Below the pieces are notes generated by a model. It was not told where the DNA came from and made no database searches. It was given only the letters and a program-made list of their open reading frames with translations. A stretch of DNA of 64,000 bases from Henriciella marina. Its GTDB lineage: Bacteria; Pseudomonadota; Alphaproteobacteria; Caulobacterales; Hyphomonadaceae. The first letter of the stretch is position 1. The number at the start of each line of letters is the position of its first letter. The DNA lies in NCBI RefSeq assembly GCF_027213945.1, contig NZ_JAPWGW010000001.1, forward strand, positions 1,054,001 through 1,118,000, read 5' to 3'. This document shows, one piece after another, positions 43,268 through 50,476 of the stretch. The position numbers and the translations under genes are program-made.

Positions 43268-44197
43268 CTATCGCGCCCGCAGGGAGACACCCGCGCCGGG
43301 CCGGCGGCCGCGGTCCGGAATGACAAGGCGCACGAGCTCTTCCTCACGGTCGATCTGAAGCCGGAAGGCTTTCAGGACGTCGAGGCCGAGGATCATGACA
43401 GGCGTCTCTGCCAGCCCGAAGCGTTCCAGAAACTCAGGGTCCGAAACGATGATGTTGAAGCGGTCGACCTGGAAGTCACCGATCTCGAAGCGACGACTGA
43501 ACAGCACTTTTAGCGGGGTGACGTTACCCGTCGCGCCAATCAGTTCGACATCGCGGATTGCATGCTGGGAGCGGCTGGCGCCTTCAGCGAAAGCTGAATT
43601 GATGACCGATATGCTGGCGCCTGTATCAATGAGAGCAAGGCCTGGTTTCCCGTTCACGCTAACCTCTACGAAGGGCAGGCCGCCGATGCGCGTGATCTCA
43701 AGCCGGGTCGTTATCGACCGGCTGATGTGAGCTGGCCGACGATCAGAAACCCGCAGGCGGCTCCTCTCAAAATCGAAGTCGAGTGTCCTGTGCGGCAAGC
43801 TGCTTGCCGGGATGACGTTCCCGGTCGAGGGAAAACGCACTTTGTCATTATAGGCGGCCCGCGGCGCATCTAATCGAACCGGGCCGACAGTCAGGCCGCC
43901 TATATCAATGACAGGGAAGGTGCGCACATTTCCAAGGCCGATAATATCGACCATGTCAGGGCTGGCTGGCGGCGTTACGCCGATGAGTGCTGCAGACTGG
44001 CTGTCGATGATCGGGAAGGTCGCGCCGGTATCGACAATCGCTTTGACATCCTCACGCCCGTCAAGACGCAGTGTGACTACCATGTGACCGGACTCGGTAA
44101 TCTCGAACGGAATATCGTCGCTGATGGCGGCGCGTGCGGTGAGCGGAGCCAGTAATAGAGCTATCAGAATAGCTGCGATGATCGAGGTGTGTTTCAC
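43268..44197 (-). CDS. Exported retropepsin-like aspartyl protease with two DTG sites
   Basis: A 309-residue protein with a signal peptide (LAPLTARA). It has two retropepsin-type lobes, each with an active-site motif: AIVDTGATFPIID near residue 55 and ALIDTGASISVIN near residue 190. Bacterial relatives are usually one-lobed, so a two-lobe chain looks like a duplicated or pepsin-like arrangement. The start codon is GTG (44195-44197) with GGGAGAC upstream. Substrate unknown; likely periplasmic. Confidence 0.82.
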   Translation of the reverse strand: MKHTSIIAAILIALLLAPLTARAAISDDIPFEITESGHMVVTLRLDGREDVKAIVDTGATFPIIDSQSAALIGVTPPASPDMVDIIGLGNVRTFPVIDIGGLTVGPVRLDAPRAAYNDKVRFPSTGNVIPASSLPHRTLDFDFERSRLRVSDRRPAHISRSITTRLEITRIGGLPFVEVSVNGKPGLALIDTGASISVINSAFAEGASRSQHAIRDVELIGATGNVTPLKVLFSRRFEIGDFQVDRFNIIVSDPEFLERFGLAETPVMILGLDVLKAFRLQIDREEELVRLVIPDRGRRPGAGVSLRAR

Positions 44198-44254
44198 CTC
44201 ATGTCTCCCTTCCGCGCTCTCTTCGTGGAGCGCTTCAATTCTGGGAGTATGCCA

Positions 44255-44728
44255 TCATTTGCTGTTTTCAGGAAGCGAGACGGCAAGGGCCACACCGGCA
44301 TCAATGATCCGGCGCGTCTCGTCCCAGAGTTTCAGGCCTGGAACGTCAGACAGGTTGAAGAAGCGGGCATCTGCTGCATCGTCGCCTGCAACGGGTTCGC
44401 CCGATGTCCATATGGCGAGATAGTCGCAGAGCACGTAGTGGCGTGTAATCAGAGAGCCTTCGCGATTTTTGATGATGGCGTCCACAACGTCGAGAAGGCC
44501 TGCGACGTACGCATCGACACCGGTTTCTTCCTTCAGTTCGCGCAAAGCTGCGTCTTTGGCCGTTTCACCGGGCTCGATACGTCCGCCCGGCAGCGACCAT
44601 TCCCCCGTCATTGGCGGGGTGCCCCTGCGGATCAGGAGGACCTGATCCCCGCGCAGGCACACCACGCCGGCTGCCGGCCGGGGGCGGACGCCATCGGCAA
44701 GTTTTGGTGAATTTTCTACGAATGGCAT
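44255..44728 (-). CDS. NUDIX hydrolase
   Basis: A 157-residue pyrophosphohydrolase with a full NUDIX box, GGRIEPGETAKDAALREL then KEETGV (residues ~46-68). RPAAGVVCLRGDQVLLIRRG is the preceding strand pair. ADP-ribose or another nucleoside diphosphate derivative is the likely substrate class. It is divergent from the patatin gene, 49 bases apart. Confidence 0.88.
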   Translation of the reverse strand: MPFVENSPKLADGVRPRPAAGVVCLRGDQVLLIRRGTPPMTGEWSLPGGRIEPGETAKDAALRELKEETGVDAYVAGLLDVVDAIIKNREGSLITRHYVLCDYLAIWTSGEPVAGDDAADARFFNLSDVPGLKLWDETRRIIDAGVALAVSLPENSK

Positions 44729-44777
44729 TGAGCAAACCTGAAGTGCAATTTAATTCGGAACGCCTGGGGGACACAGC

Positions 44778-45806
44778 ATGGCGCGCTCGTCGGGCAAAAA
44801 GCGAATTAGTCTCGCCCTGCAGGGCGGCGGATCGCATGGTGCCTTCACCTGGGGTGTACTGGACCGGTTGGCCGAAGAGGACAAGCTGGAGATCAGTGCA
44901 ATCTCCGCGACCTCGGCCGGTGCCATGAACGCGGTGGCTTACCTCTCAGGTCTGCGGAACAATGGACGGAAGGGCGCACGTGTCGCGCTGGAGAACTTCT
45001 GGACCGACATTTCCAAGAAGGGGGCGCTTTATCGGGCGGCGCCCTCCAATCCGATGGCACAGGAACTGATCGGCAGTCCCTTCGGGTTCTGGACGACGAA
45101 TGTCGCCAAGGTCATGACGACCTTCTTCAGCCCGTACGACCTCAACCCGGCGAACATCAATCCGCTGCGCGATATCCTGAAAACAATCGATTTTGATGCC
45201 GTCAGGTCGAGCGGTGTCGATCTTCACGTCGCTGCCACCAATGTGCAGACGGGGCAGTTGAAGACCTTCAGCGGCATAGAGCTGACCTGCGACGCGGTTC
45301 TAGCCTCGGCCTGCCTGCCGCAAGTCTTTCAGGCGGTTGAGATTGACGGTGTGCCCTATTGGGATGGCGGATATGTCGGCAATCCCCATCTGAAGCCGCT
45401 GCTGGAGAGGAGAGACACGCGCGACATCCTGCTGGTGACGCTGAACCCTATCAAGCGGAATACGACGCCGCGAAGTGCGGCAGAGATTCAGGATCGTCTG
45501 AACGAGATCATTTTCAACACGTCGCTTCTGAACCAGCTTTGCAAGGATAACGTCCAGGAGGCGAAGCCTCCAAGAAGATGGCCATTCGGTGGAGGCAAAT
45601 CCAATGGCCCGCTGATGCACGCCATTCAGGGCGACGATGTACTGTCCTTCCTGAGCCTCGATACCAAATTTGATACGAGCTGGCAGTTCCTGACCGGGTT
45701 GCGGGACAAGGGACGCAAGGCGGCGGCTGACTGGCTTAAGAAATGCGGTGACAAGGTGGGTTACGCGTCCACCGTCGACATCGAAGACGCCTTCTTCAAG
45801 GACTAG
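44778..45806 (+). CDS. Patatin-like phospholipase (RssA-type)
   Basis: A 342-residue serine acyl hydrolase. The oxyanion motif is ALQGGGSHGAFTWGVLD (residues ~12-28). The nucleophile elbow reads ISATSAGAMNAVA (residues ~42-54), where Ala replaces the first Gly of GxSxG. The catalytic Asp is in YWDGGYVGN (residue ~196). Probably cytosolic or membrane associated. Its stop shares CTAG with the rsmD stop on the other strand. GGGGGA precedes the ATG. Confidence 0.88.
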   Translation: MARSSGKKRISLALQGGGSHGAFTWGVLDRLAEEDKLEISAISATSAGAMNAVAYLSGLRNNGRKGARVALENFWTDISKKGALYRAAPSNPMAQELIGSPFGFWTTNVAKVMTTFFSPYDLNPANINPLRDILKTIDFDAVRSSGVDLHVAATNVQTGQLKTFSGIELTCDAVLASACLPQVFQAVEIDGVPYWDGGYVGNPHLKPLLERRDTRDILLVTLNPIKRNTTPRSAAEIQDRLNEIIFNTSLLNQLCKDNVQEAKPPRRWPFGGGKSNGPLMHAIQGDDVLSFLSLDTKFDTSWQFLTGLRDKGRKAAADWLKKCGDKVGYASTVDIEDAFFKD

Positions 45807-46366
45807 GCGTCGAAGCGTAGCATTGTGATCTTCGCCTTGCCGGCTTCGCGTGTATCGACTTCGGTGAAGCCCGGATGCTCAAACGTCTCGCGCGCCTCTG
45901 TCTCCACGACGACCAGCGCGTCTGGCGCGAGCCAGTCGCCGGTCCTGAGCGTCGCAAGACATGGCTCGACGAGCCCCTTATTATAGGGTGGGTCCATGAA
46001 GGCGAGGGTGAATGGCTCACCGACGCCTGCAGGTTTGGCACCGAGATCGGTGGCGCTGCGGCGATGGATGCGCGTGTTTCCGAAGAGCTGGAAGCTCTCG
46101 ATATTATTGCGGATCGCGCCGCGGGCCGCGCTTTCGGTTTCCACAAAAAGGCAGAAGGCGGCGCCACGAGAGATCGCTTCGAAGCCGAGCGCGCCAGAGC
46201 CCGCAAACAGGTCGATGACACGTGCGCCTTCGAGGTCCGGCGCCCACGATGCATGCGCGAGCACGTTAAACAGGCTTTCGCGTGCCCTGTCGGACGTTGG
46301 CCTTGTATCGCGGCCTGCGGGCGCAGTGATAGCCTGACCTTTGAATTTTCCAGATATGATCCGCAT
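45803..46366 (-). CDS. rsmD: RsmD, 16S rRNA (guanine-966-N2)-methyltransferase
   Basis: A 187-residue Rossmann methyltransferase that modifies 16S rRNA. It starts MRIISGKFKGQAITAPAGRD, then TRPTSDRARESLFNVL, the SAM motif VIDLFAGSGALGFEAISRG and the catalytic DPPY (LAFMDPPYNKG). A longer reading is possible but this start fits the family. It is divergent from tadA, 51 bases apart, and convergent with the patatin gene. Confidence 0.94.
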   Translation of the reverse strand: MRIISGKFKGQAITAPAGRDTRPTSDRARESLFNVLAHASWAPDLEGARVIDLFAGSGALGFEAISRGAAFCLFVETESAARGAIRNNIESFQLFGNTRIHRRSATDLGAKPAGVGEPFTLAFMDPPYNKGLVEPCLATLRTGDWLAPDALVVVETEARETFEHPGFTEVDTREAGKAKITMLRFDA

Positions 46367-46417
46367 GGCCGAGGCGCTTAGCATCATGCAGGGGTGGCGA
46401 AAAGCGCGGGCGGCTGT

Positions 46418-46891
46418 ATGAGCGAAAGCATGGCGCCAGACTCTAGACATATGACGCGAGCACTTGAGCTTGCGCGCGAGGCGGCTGCCGATGGCGAGGT
46501 CCCGGTCGGCGCCGTGGTCGTGGACCCGCGCACCGATGAAGTGGTCGCCGAAGGGCGTAACGGCCCCATCGGGATCCATGATCCGACGGCGCATGCAGAG
46601 ATTGTCGCAATCCGTCAGGCAGGCATGAACCGGAGCAATTACAGGCTCACGGGTCTCTGGCTCTTTGTGACGCTGGAGCCGTGCGCCATGTGTGCGGGGG
46701 CAATCTCCTTCGCGCGGATCGGGAAGCTGATCTACGCCGCAGAAGATCCAAAAGGCGGGGGCGTCGTGCACGGGCCGCGCTTTTTCGACCAACCGACATG
46801 TCACTGGCGGCCTGAAATCTACCAGGACCTTGAGCACGCCGAAGAAGCGGGGCAATTGCTACGCGACTTCTTTCGCGCGCGCCGGGCATGA
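46418..46891 (+). CDS. tadA: TadA, tRNA-specific adenosine-34 deaminase
   Basis: A 157-residue zinc deaminase that makes inosine at the wobble base of tRNA-Arg(ACG). The motifs are TAHAEIVAIR (His ligand and catalytic Glu) and LEPCAMCAGAI (two Cys ligands), with the family end ending GQLLRDFFRARR. The ATG at 46418 is preferred; in-frame alternatives are at 46394, 46430 and 46451. This gene is unrelated to the Tad pilus ATPase that shares its name. Confidence 0.93.
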   Translation: MSESMAPDSRHMTRALELAREAAADGEVPVGAVVVDPRTDEVVAEGRNGPIGIHDPTAHAEIVAIRQAGMNRSNYRLTGLWLFVTLEPCAMCAGAISFARIGKLIYAAEDPKGGGVVHGPRFFDQPTCHWRPEIYQDLEHAEEAGQLLRDFFRARRA

Positions 46892-46950
46892 TCTCGCCTT
46901 GATCGGGTGGCAGCTTTCGGGGCAGCATCGCTTCTGAAGGGGGACACACC

Positions 46951-47277
46951 ATGAAACCAGCACTGATCCTGACGGGGCTCATTGCCCTGCCGCTTGTCGC
47001 GAGTGCGGCCTTGCCGCCGCAATACCAGCGCCAGCGCGAACTGGTCAGCATCATCCAGAGCGGTGACGTTTCTGAAGCACTGGATGGACGCCCAATCGAT
47101 GCCATCGAGACAGACGGGTCCGACACCTACATCGTGCGGGCCGGAGAGTGCACGGTGACCATTGAAATCGTCGGCACTGGCGAGCGGATGCCCGAAGGTT
47201 GGGTAGGGCCAAGGCAGTACGATCTCCAGATTGGCGAGGTAAATTGCGTTGATCTAGCATCAAATGACGACAAATAA
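46951..47277 (+). CDS. Hypothetical exported protein
   Basis: A 108-residue protein with a signal peptide (MKPALILTGLIALPLVASAA). The mature part has two cysteines (AGECTVTIEIV, GEVNCVDLAS) that may pair. No family recognised. GGGGGACACACC precedes the ATG. Its stop codon lies inside the large palindrome at 47271. Confidence 0.65.
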   Translation: MKPALILTGLIALPLVASAALPPQYQRQRELVSIIQSGDVSEALDGRPIDAIETDGSDTYIVRAGECTVTIEIVGTGERMPEGWVGPRQYDLQIGEVNCVDLASNDDK

Positions 47278-47308
47278 TTATTGCAGAACAATAATTATTT
47301 GGTATAAG
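47271..47308 (+). promoter_or_regulatory. Large palindromic operator and promoter of the DUF2975/HTH operon
   Basis: CAAATAATTATTG (47271-47283), spacer CAGAA, CAATAATTATTTG (47289-47301): a perfect 13-base inverted repeat. Within it lies TTGCAG (47281-47286), and 16 bases on is TATAAG (47303-47308), a good promoter. The palindrome covers the -35 and spacer, so a bound repressor would block it. A degenerate copy with the same 5-base spacing is at 57791. Confidence 0.7.
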
Positions 47309-47337
47309 AACCCATATCTTATGGATGGGGGTCTTAT

Positions 47338-47856
47338 ATGTCCTATGAAAACCAGTCGAACGGCAGCGGGAAAGCCGGGTCCTATGACACGCTTTCAGTT
47401 CTAGCGTGGATCGCAGTCGCCATCCTGGCGCTAAACGTGTCCTACTTCGTTGGCGAAGAAGTCGGCGGTCAGTATTTCGAAAGCGGTGCGGACATCCTTC
47501 CGCTTCTAAGCGGGATTACGATCGGGCTACTGAAGGCAGGGCCCACAATCTTCATAGCTTTTGCGCTGGCTGACTTCGCCTCCTTTTTTGGGCGTTGTGG
47601 CAAGGGGGACGTCTTCACGGCGCGGAATCTCAAGACGCTGCGCCAAGGTGCAGACAGCCTGATCTGGGCAGCCGTCACCAGCGCCGTAATCATCCCCGCA
47701 GTGCTTGGCTGGGCCGGTGACGAAACGAGCCGCAACATATTCAGCTTTACGGATCTTGCGCTTGGCGTTGGCCTGATGGGGTTCGCCCTGCACGGGCTTG
47801 CCGGTGTCTTTGAGGATGCGATCGTGCTCAAGGATGACAATGACCAGTTCGTCTGA
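47338..47856 (+). CDS. DUF2975-like membrane protein
   Basis: A 172-residue protein with about four membrane helices (LAWIAVAILALNVSYFVG; LKAGPTIFIAFALADFASFF; LIWAAVTSAVIIPAVLGW; LALGVGLMGFALHGLAGVFE). The last helices and the acidic end (DAIVLKDDNDQFV) match the DUF2975 pattern, in which a small XRE/YozG-type HTH gene follows. The HTH gene here overlaps its 3' end, matching that pairing. The function of the pair is not established; membrane protein plus repressor suggests sensing. Confidence 0.72.
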   Translation: MSYENQSNGSGKAGSYDTLSVLAWIAVAILALNVSYFVGEEVGGQYFESGADILPLLSGITIGLLKAGPTIFIAFALADFASFFGRCGKGDVFTARNLKTLRQGADSLIWAAVTSAVIIPAVLGWAGDETSRNIFSFTDLALGVGLMGFALHGLAGVFEDAIVLKDDNDQFV

Positions 47857-48088
47857 AGACAGCGACCTTCCAGGTGAAATCATTGTCCGATTGGACGTCA
47901 TGCTTGCGCTCAGGAAGCGACGCGCCAAGGACGTGGCCGCCGAAATCGGAATGACGGAGGCCAATCTCTCACTGCTCAAATCGGGCAAGGTGAAGGGCGT
48001 CAGATTCGATACGCTGATCCGGCTTTGCGATGCGCTTTCCTGTGCGCCCGGAGACCTTCTGGAATATGTCGGGAATGAGGCAGATTAG
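47840..48088 (+). CDS. XRE/YozG-like HTH transcriptional regulator
   Basis: An 82-residue regulator with one HTH (MLALRKRRAKDVAAEIGMTE, ANLSLLKSGKVKGVRFDTLI, RLCDALSCAPGDLLEY). The pattern is that of small YozG/Cro-type proteins that follow DUF2975 genes. AAGG six bases before the ATG at 47840 supports this start, inside the upstream gene. It is the best candidate for binding the palindrome at 47271 and so regulating itself. Confidence 0.85.
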   Translation: MTSSSEDSDLPGEIIVRLDVMLALRKRRAKDVAAEIGMTEANLSLLKSGKVKGVRFDTLIRLCDALSCAPGDLLEYVGNEAD

Positions 48089-48263
48089 GGTGCGTTAACA
48101 CTCTGGAATTATTAAATTAAATTACAGAAAGTGATGCTTGATTACCACACATGCTTTCGGGTGCATGCTGTGCAGGAACAGGGTGCCTTTCGCGTCGTTT
48201 CCCTTCCCGTTCCGGACATGATCCGGAGCGGTAGAGTTACAGAACGTAAAAAGGATACCTCCC

Positions 48264-48896
48264 ATGTTGAAGACCACGCTTATTGGCACCGCCGCAGCAG
48301 GTGCAATGATTGTCGCTGCCGGTTCGGCTTCGGCGCAATCCTATTCCGACGAACAGGGCTTTTATCTGCAAGGTGGCTACAGCTATCTCGACATCCAGCC
48401 TGACGGTGCCGATAGCGGCGTCGACACGAACGCCATCACGGCCCGCGCAGGCTACCAGTTCAATGACTGGTTCAGCCTTGAATCCGACATCACGACCGGC
48501 ATCGACGATGGCGAGTTCGACTATAATGTCGACGAAGACGAGTTTGACCTCGACGACAATAATGATGGCGACTTCAACGACCTGATCGCGGGTTCTGGCG
48601 ATATCGGCCTGAACTACCTGGTCGGTATCTACGGCAAGGCAGAAGTGCCGGTCACGGAGCGTCTCGACGCCTTTGGCCGTGCCGGTTACGCATTCGTCGA
48701 CCTTGATGCCGATATTCAGACGCCGGGTGGTACCACGATCACGACGATCGAGGACTCCGAAGACGGTGCAGCTCTCGGCGGTGGCCTGGACTATGCGCTG
48801 ACCGAGGACTGGAATCTGCGCGGTGAATACACCTGGTATGGCTTCGGCAACACCGACACCCATGCTGCGATGGTTTCAGCGGGCTACAAGTTCTAG
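48264..48896 (+). CDS. Outer-membrane beta-barrel protein (OmpA-like/porin family)
   Basis: A 210-residue protein with a signal peptide (VAAGSASA, about residue 25), then alternating strands typical of an eight-stranded barrel: GFYLQGGYSYLDIQ, ARAGYQFNDWFSLESD, DIGLNYLVGIYGKAEVPV, LDAFGRAGYAFVDLD and a final AAMVSAGYKF with terminal Phe. A long acidic loop (FDYNVDEDEFDLDDNNDGDF) may bind cations such as calcium. Monocistronic with a strong terminator. Confidence 0.88.
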   Translation: MLKTTLIGTAAAGAMIVAAGSASAQSYSDEQGFYLQGGYSYLDIQPDGADSGVDTNAITARAGYQFNDWFSLESDITTGIDDGEFDYNVDEDEFDLDDNNDGDFNDLIAGSGDIGLNYLVGIYGKAEVPVTERLDAFGRAGYAFVDLDADIQTPGGTTITTIEDSEDGAALGGGLDYALTEDWNLRGEYTWYGFGNTDTHAAMVSAGYKF

Positions 48897-48917
48897 TCTT
48901 TTGAGACTCTGAACGAG

Positions 48918-48953
48918 AAACGCCGGTACCTGCGGGTGCCGGCGTTTTTTTTA
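48918..48953 (+). terminator. Terminator after the outer-membrane barrel gene
   Basis: AACGCCGGTACC and GGTGCCGGCGTT form a stem with a short loop, followed by eight T residues. The stop of the convergent TauE gene lies a few bases on. Confidence 0.9.
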
Positions 48954-48958
48954 AGCAA

Positions 48959-49705
48959 TCAGAGAAATCCCGCCGCCCGTGCGAGATAGACGACGCCGAT
49001 CACCGTCACGAGCCAGCGCATCCATCTCTTGAAATCGACGTCACTCATCCTCGCCAGCACAAGGCCGCCAAGCCAGGTGCCTGTCATGGATAGCGGGATG
49101 GCAAGAGCGAAGAGCCAGAGCGGCGGGATATGGACGTCCCCAGCTGCGGCGAGGACGGGCAGGCTCCAGAAAGCGATCTTGACCAGATGCGCCAGAACCT
49201 GTGTCGCCGATTTGGTTGCGACAATGCCCTGCCGGGTCATGTCGGTGCGTACGAAAAAGAGGTCCAGGAGTGGACCTGCGACGCCTGCCAGCGTGTTGAG
49301 GGCCTGAACGATGAAGCCGGCGACTTCCGCCTGACCACGCTTCTGAATGTCGAGATCGATGATCTTTCGCGGTACCCACACCATCAGCGGGGTGAGGCCA
49401 AGCAGGAGGTAAACAATGGTCTTGTCCGGACGCCAGGCGAGCAGCACCAGCAGCAGAACAGCGCCAACTGACCCAGTCGCATAGCGGGCGAAGATCGCCC
49501 AGTTAATCTGTTTGCGAAGGAGCCAGGCCCGCCAGCCATTGGATACCATCTGGATCGCGCCATGAACGATCATCGCGGTTGCGACCGGCAGGAGCGCCGT
49601 AAGCACCCCCATCAGGATCAGCCCACCCGCCATACCGAATATGCCGGAAATGAAGGCTGTCACGAGTGTCGCAATCAGGATGATGGCAGCGCTTAGCGGG
49701 CTCAT
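48959..49705 (-). CDS. TauE/SafE family membrane transporter
   Basis: A 248-residue protein with about eight membrane helices and the TauE/SafE opening MSPLSAAIILIATLVTAFIS then GIFGMAGGLILMGVL, a G-x-x-G-M/G-G-G element present in the family. A repeat-half motif VAGFIVQALNTLAGVAGPLL follows. These proteins export sulfite, sulfoacetate or related anions; substrate unknown. The ATG at 49705 gives the family N-terminus. Confidence 0.87.
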   Translation of the reverse strand: MSPLSAAIILIATLVTAFISGIFGMAGGLILMGVLTALLPVATAMIVHGAIQMVSNGWRAWLLRKQINWAIFARYATGSVGAVLLLVLLAWRPDKTIVYLLLGLTPLMVWVPRKIIDLDIQKRGQAEVAGFIVQALNTLAGVAGPLLDLFFVRTDMTRQGIVATKSATQVLAHLVKIAFWSLPVLAAAGDVHIPPLWLFALAIPLSMTGTWLGGLVLARMSDVDFKRWMRWLVTVIGVVYLARAAGFL

Positions 49706-49802
49706 GGCGTGGTCGGATAAGCCGATTGGCGTCCTCGCACCAGCGCCTGAATTGGGGCACATTCACTTTGCATTTGCCGGGTGAAGCCCTAATCGCTTCG
49801 CC

Positions 49803-50405
49803 ATGTCTGATGATGAGCGCCCGAGCAAGATTGGCCCCTGGACGGTTCACACGACCGAACTGTCCTATGAAAACCCCTGGATCCGGGTGGAGACCAGCAC
49901 GGTTGCCCATCCAGACGGAAGTCCGGGCATCTATGGCGTGGTGCGATACGCGAACCTTGCTATCGGTGTACTGCCTATCGATGAAAGCGGGCACACATGG
50001 CTGGTCGGCCAGCACAGATTTCCCTTCGACGCCTATAGCTGGGAGCTGCCGGAGGGCGGTGGACCCAGGGCTGAAGACCCGCTGGATGCTGCAAGGCGCG
50101 AACTTGCCGAAGAAACAGGGCTCCGCGCCGGGAACTGGCAGGTGCTTGGTCGCTGGGACGTCTCAAACTCGGTGAGCGACGAGACTGCGATTGGCTACCT
50201 CGCCTGGGGCCTCACTGAGGGGGAGGCGCAACCTGAGCCGTCCGAAGCGCTGACATTGAAACGGGTATTCTTCCCCGATCTCGTAAGCATGTGCCTTGAT
50301 GGGGAGATCGGGGACGCCTTCACACATCTGATGGTATTCGCCGCGCTGGAGCGGGCGAGACGGGGCGACCTGCCGGATGAGACCGCAAGACTGCTATTGA
50401 GATAA
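49803..50405 (+). CDS. NUDIX hydrolase (ADP-ribose pyrophosphatase-like)
   Basis: A 200-residue NUDIX protein of the NudF type. The box reads GGGPRAEDPLDAARREL then AEETGL (residues ~80-103), preceded by FPFDAYSWELPEGG. LVGQHRFPFDAYSWELPEG is the usual ADP-ribose pyrophosphatase lead-in. It probably recycles ADP-ribose or a nucleotide sugar. Followed by a hairpin terminator. Confidence 0.88.
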   Translation: MSDDERPSKIGPWTVHTTELSYENPWIRVETSTVAHPDGSPGIYGVVRYANLAIGVLPIDESGHTWLVGQHRFPFDAYSWELPEGGGPRAEDPLDAARRELAEETGLRAGNWQVLGRWDVSNSVSDETAIGYLAWGLTEGEAQPEPSEALTLKRVFFPDLVSMCLDGEIGDAFTHLMVFAALERARRGDLPDETARLLLR

Positions 50406-50407
50406 AG

Positions 50408-50438
50408 ATGGCCCCTGCCGGGTCGGAGCAGGGGCCTC
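50408..50438. terminator. Terminator between the NUDIX gene and blaR
   Basis: GGCCCCTGC and GCAGGGGCC form a 9-base-pair stem around CGGGTCGGA between convergent genes. Weak T-content on both sides. Confidence 0.65.
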
Positions 50439-50476
50439 TATCCTGTCGAGAACATCTCGCCGTGTGAGAAGAAAGA

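Noticed and set aside
46418-46891. Tad pilus gene named tadA
   Set aside because: The HAE and PCxxC motifs show it is the tRNA deaminase; the pilus ATPase is at 9069.
47271-47301. AT-rich palindrome as a terminator of the preceding gene
   Set aside because: The stem has almost no G-C pairs and no T-run follows; overlap with a good promoter favours an operator.
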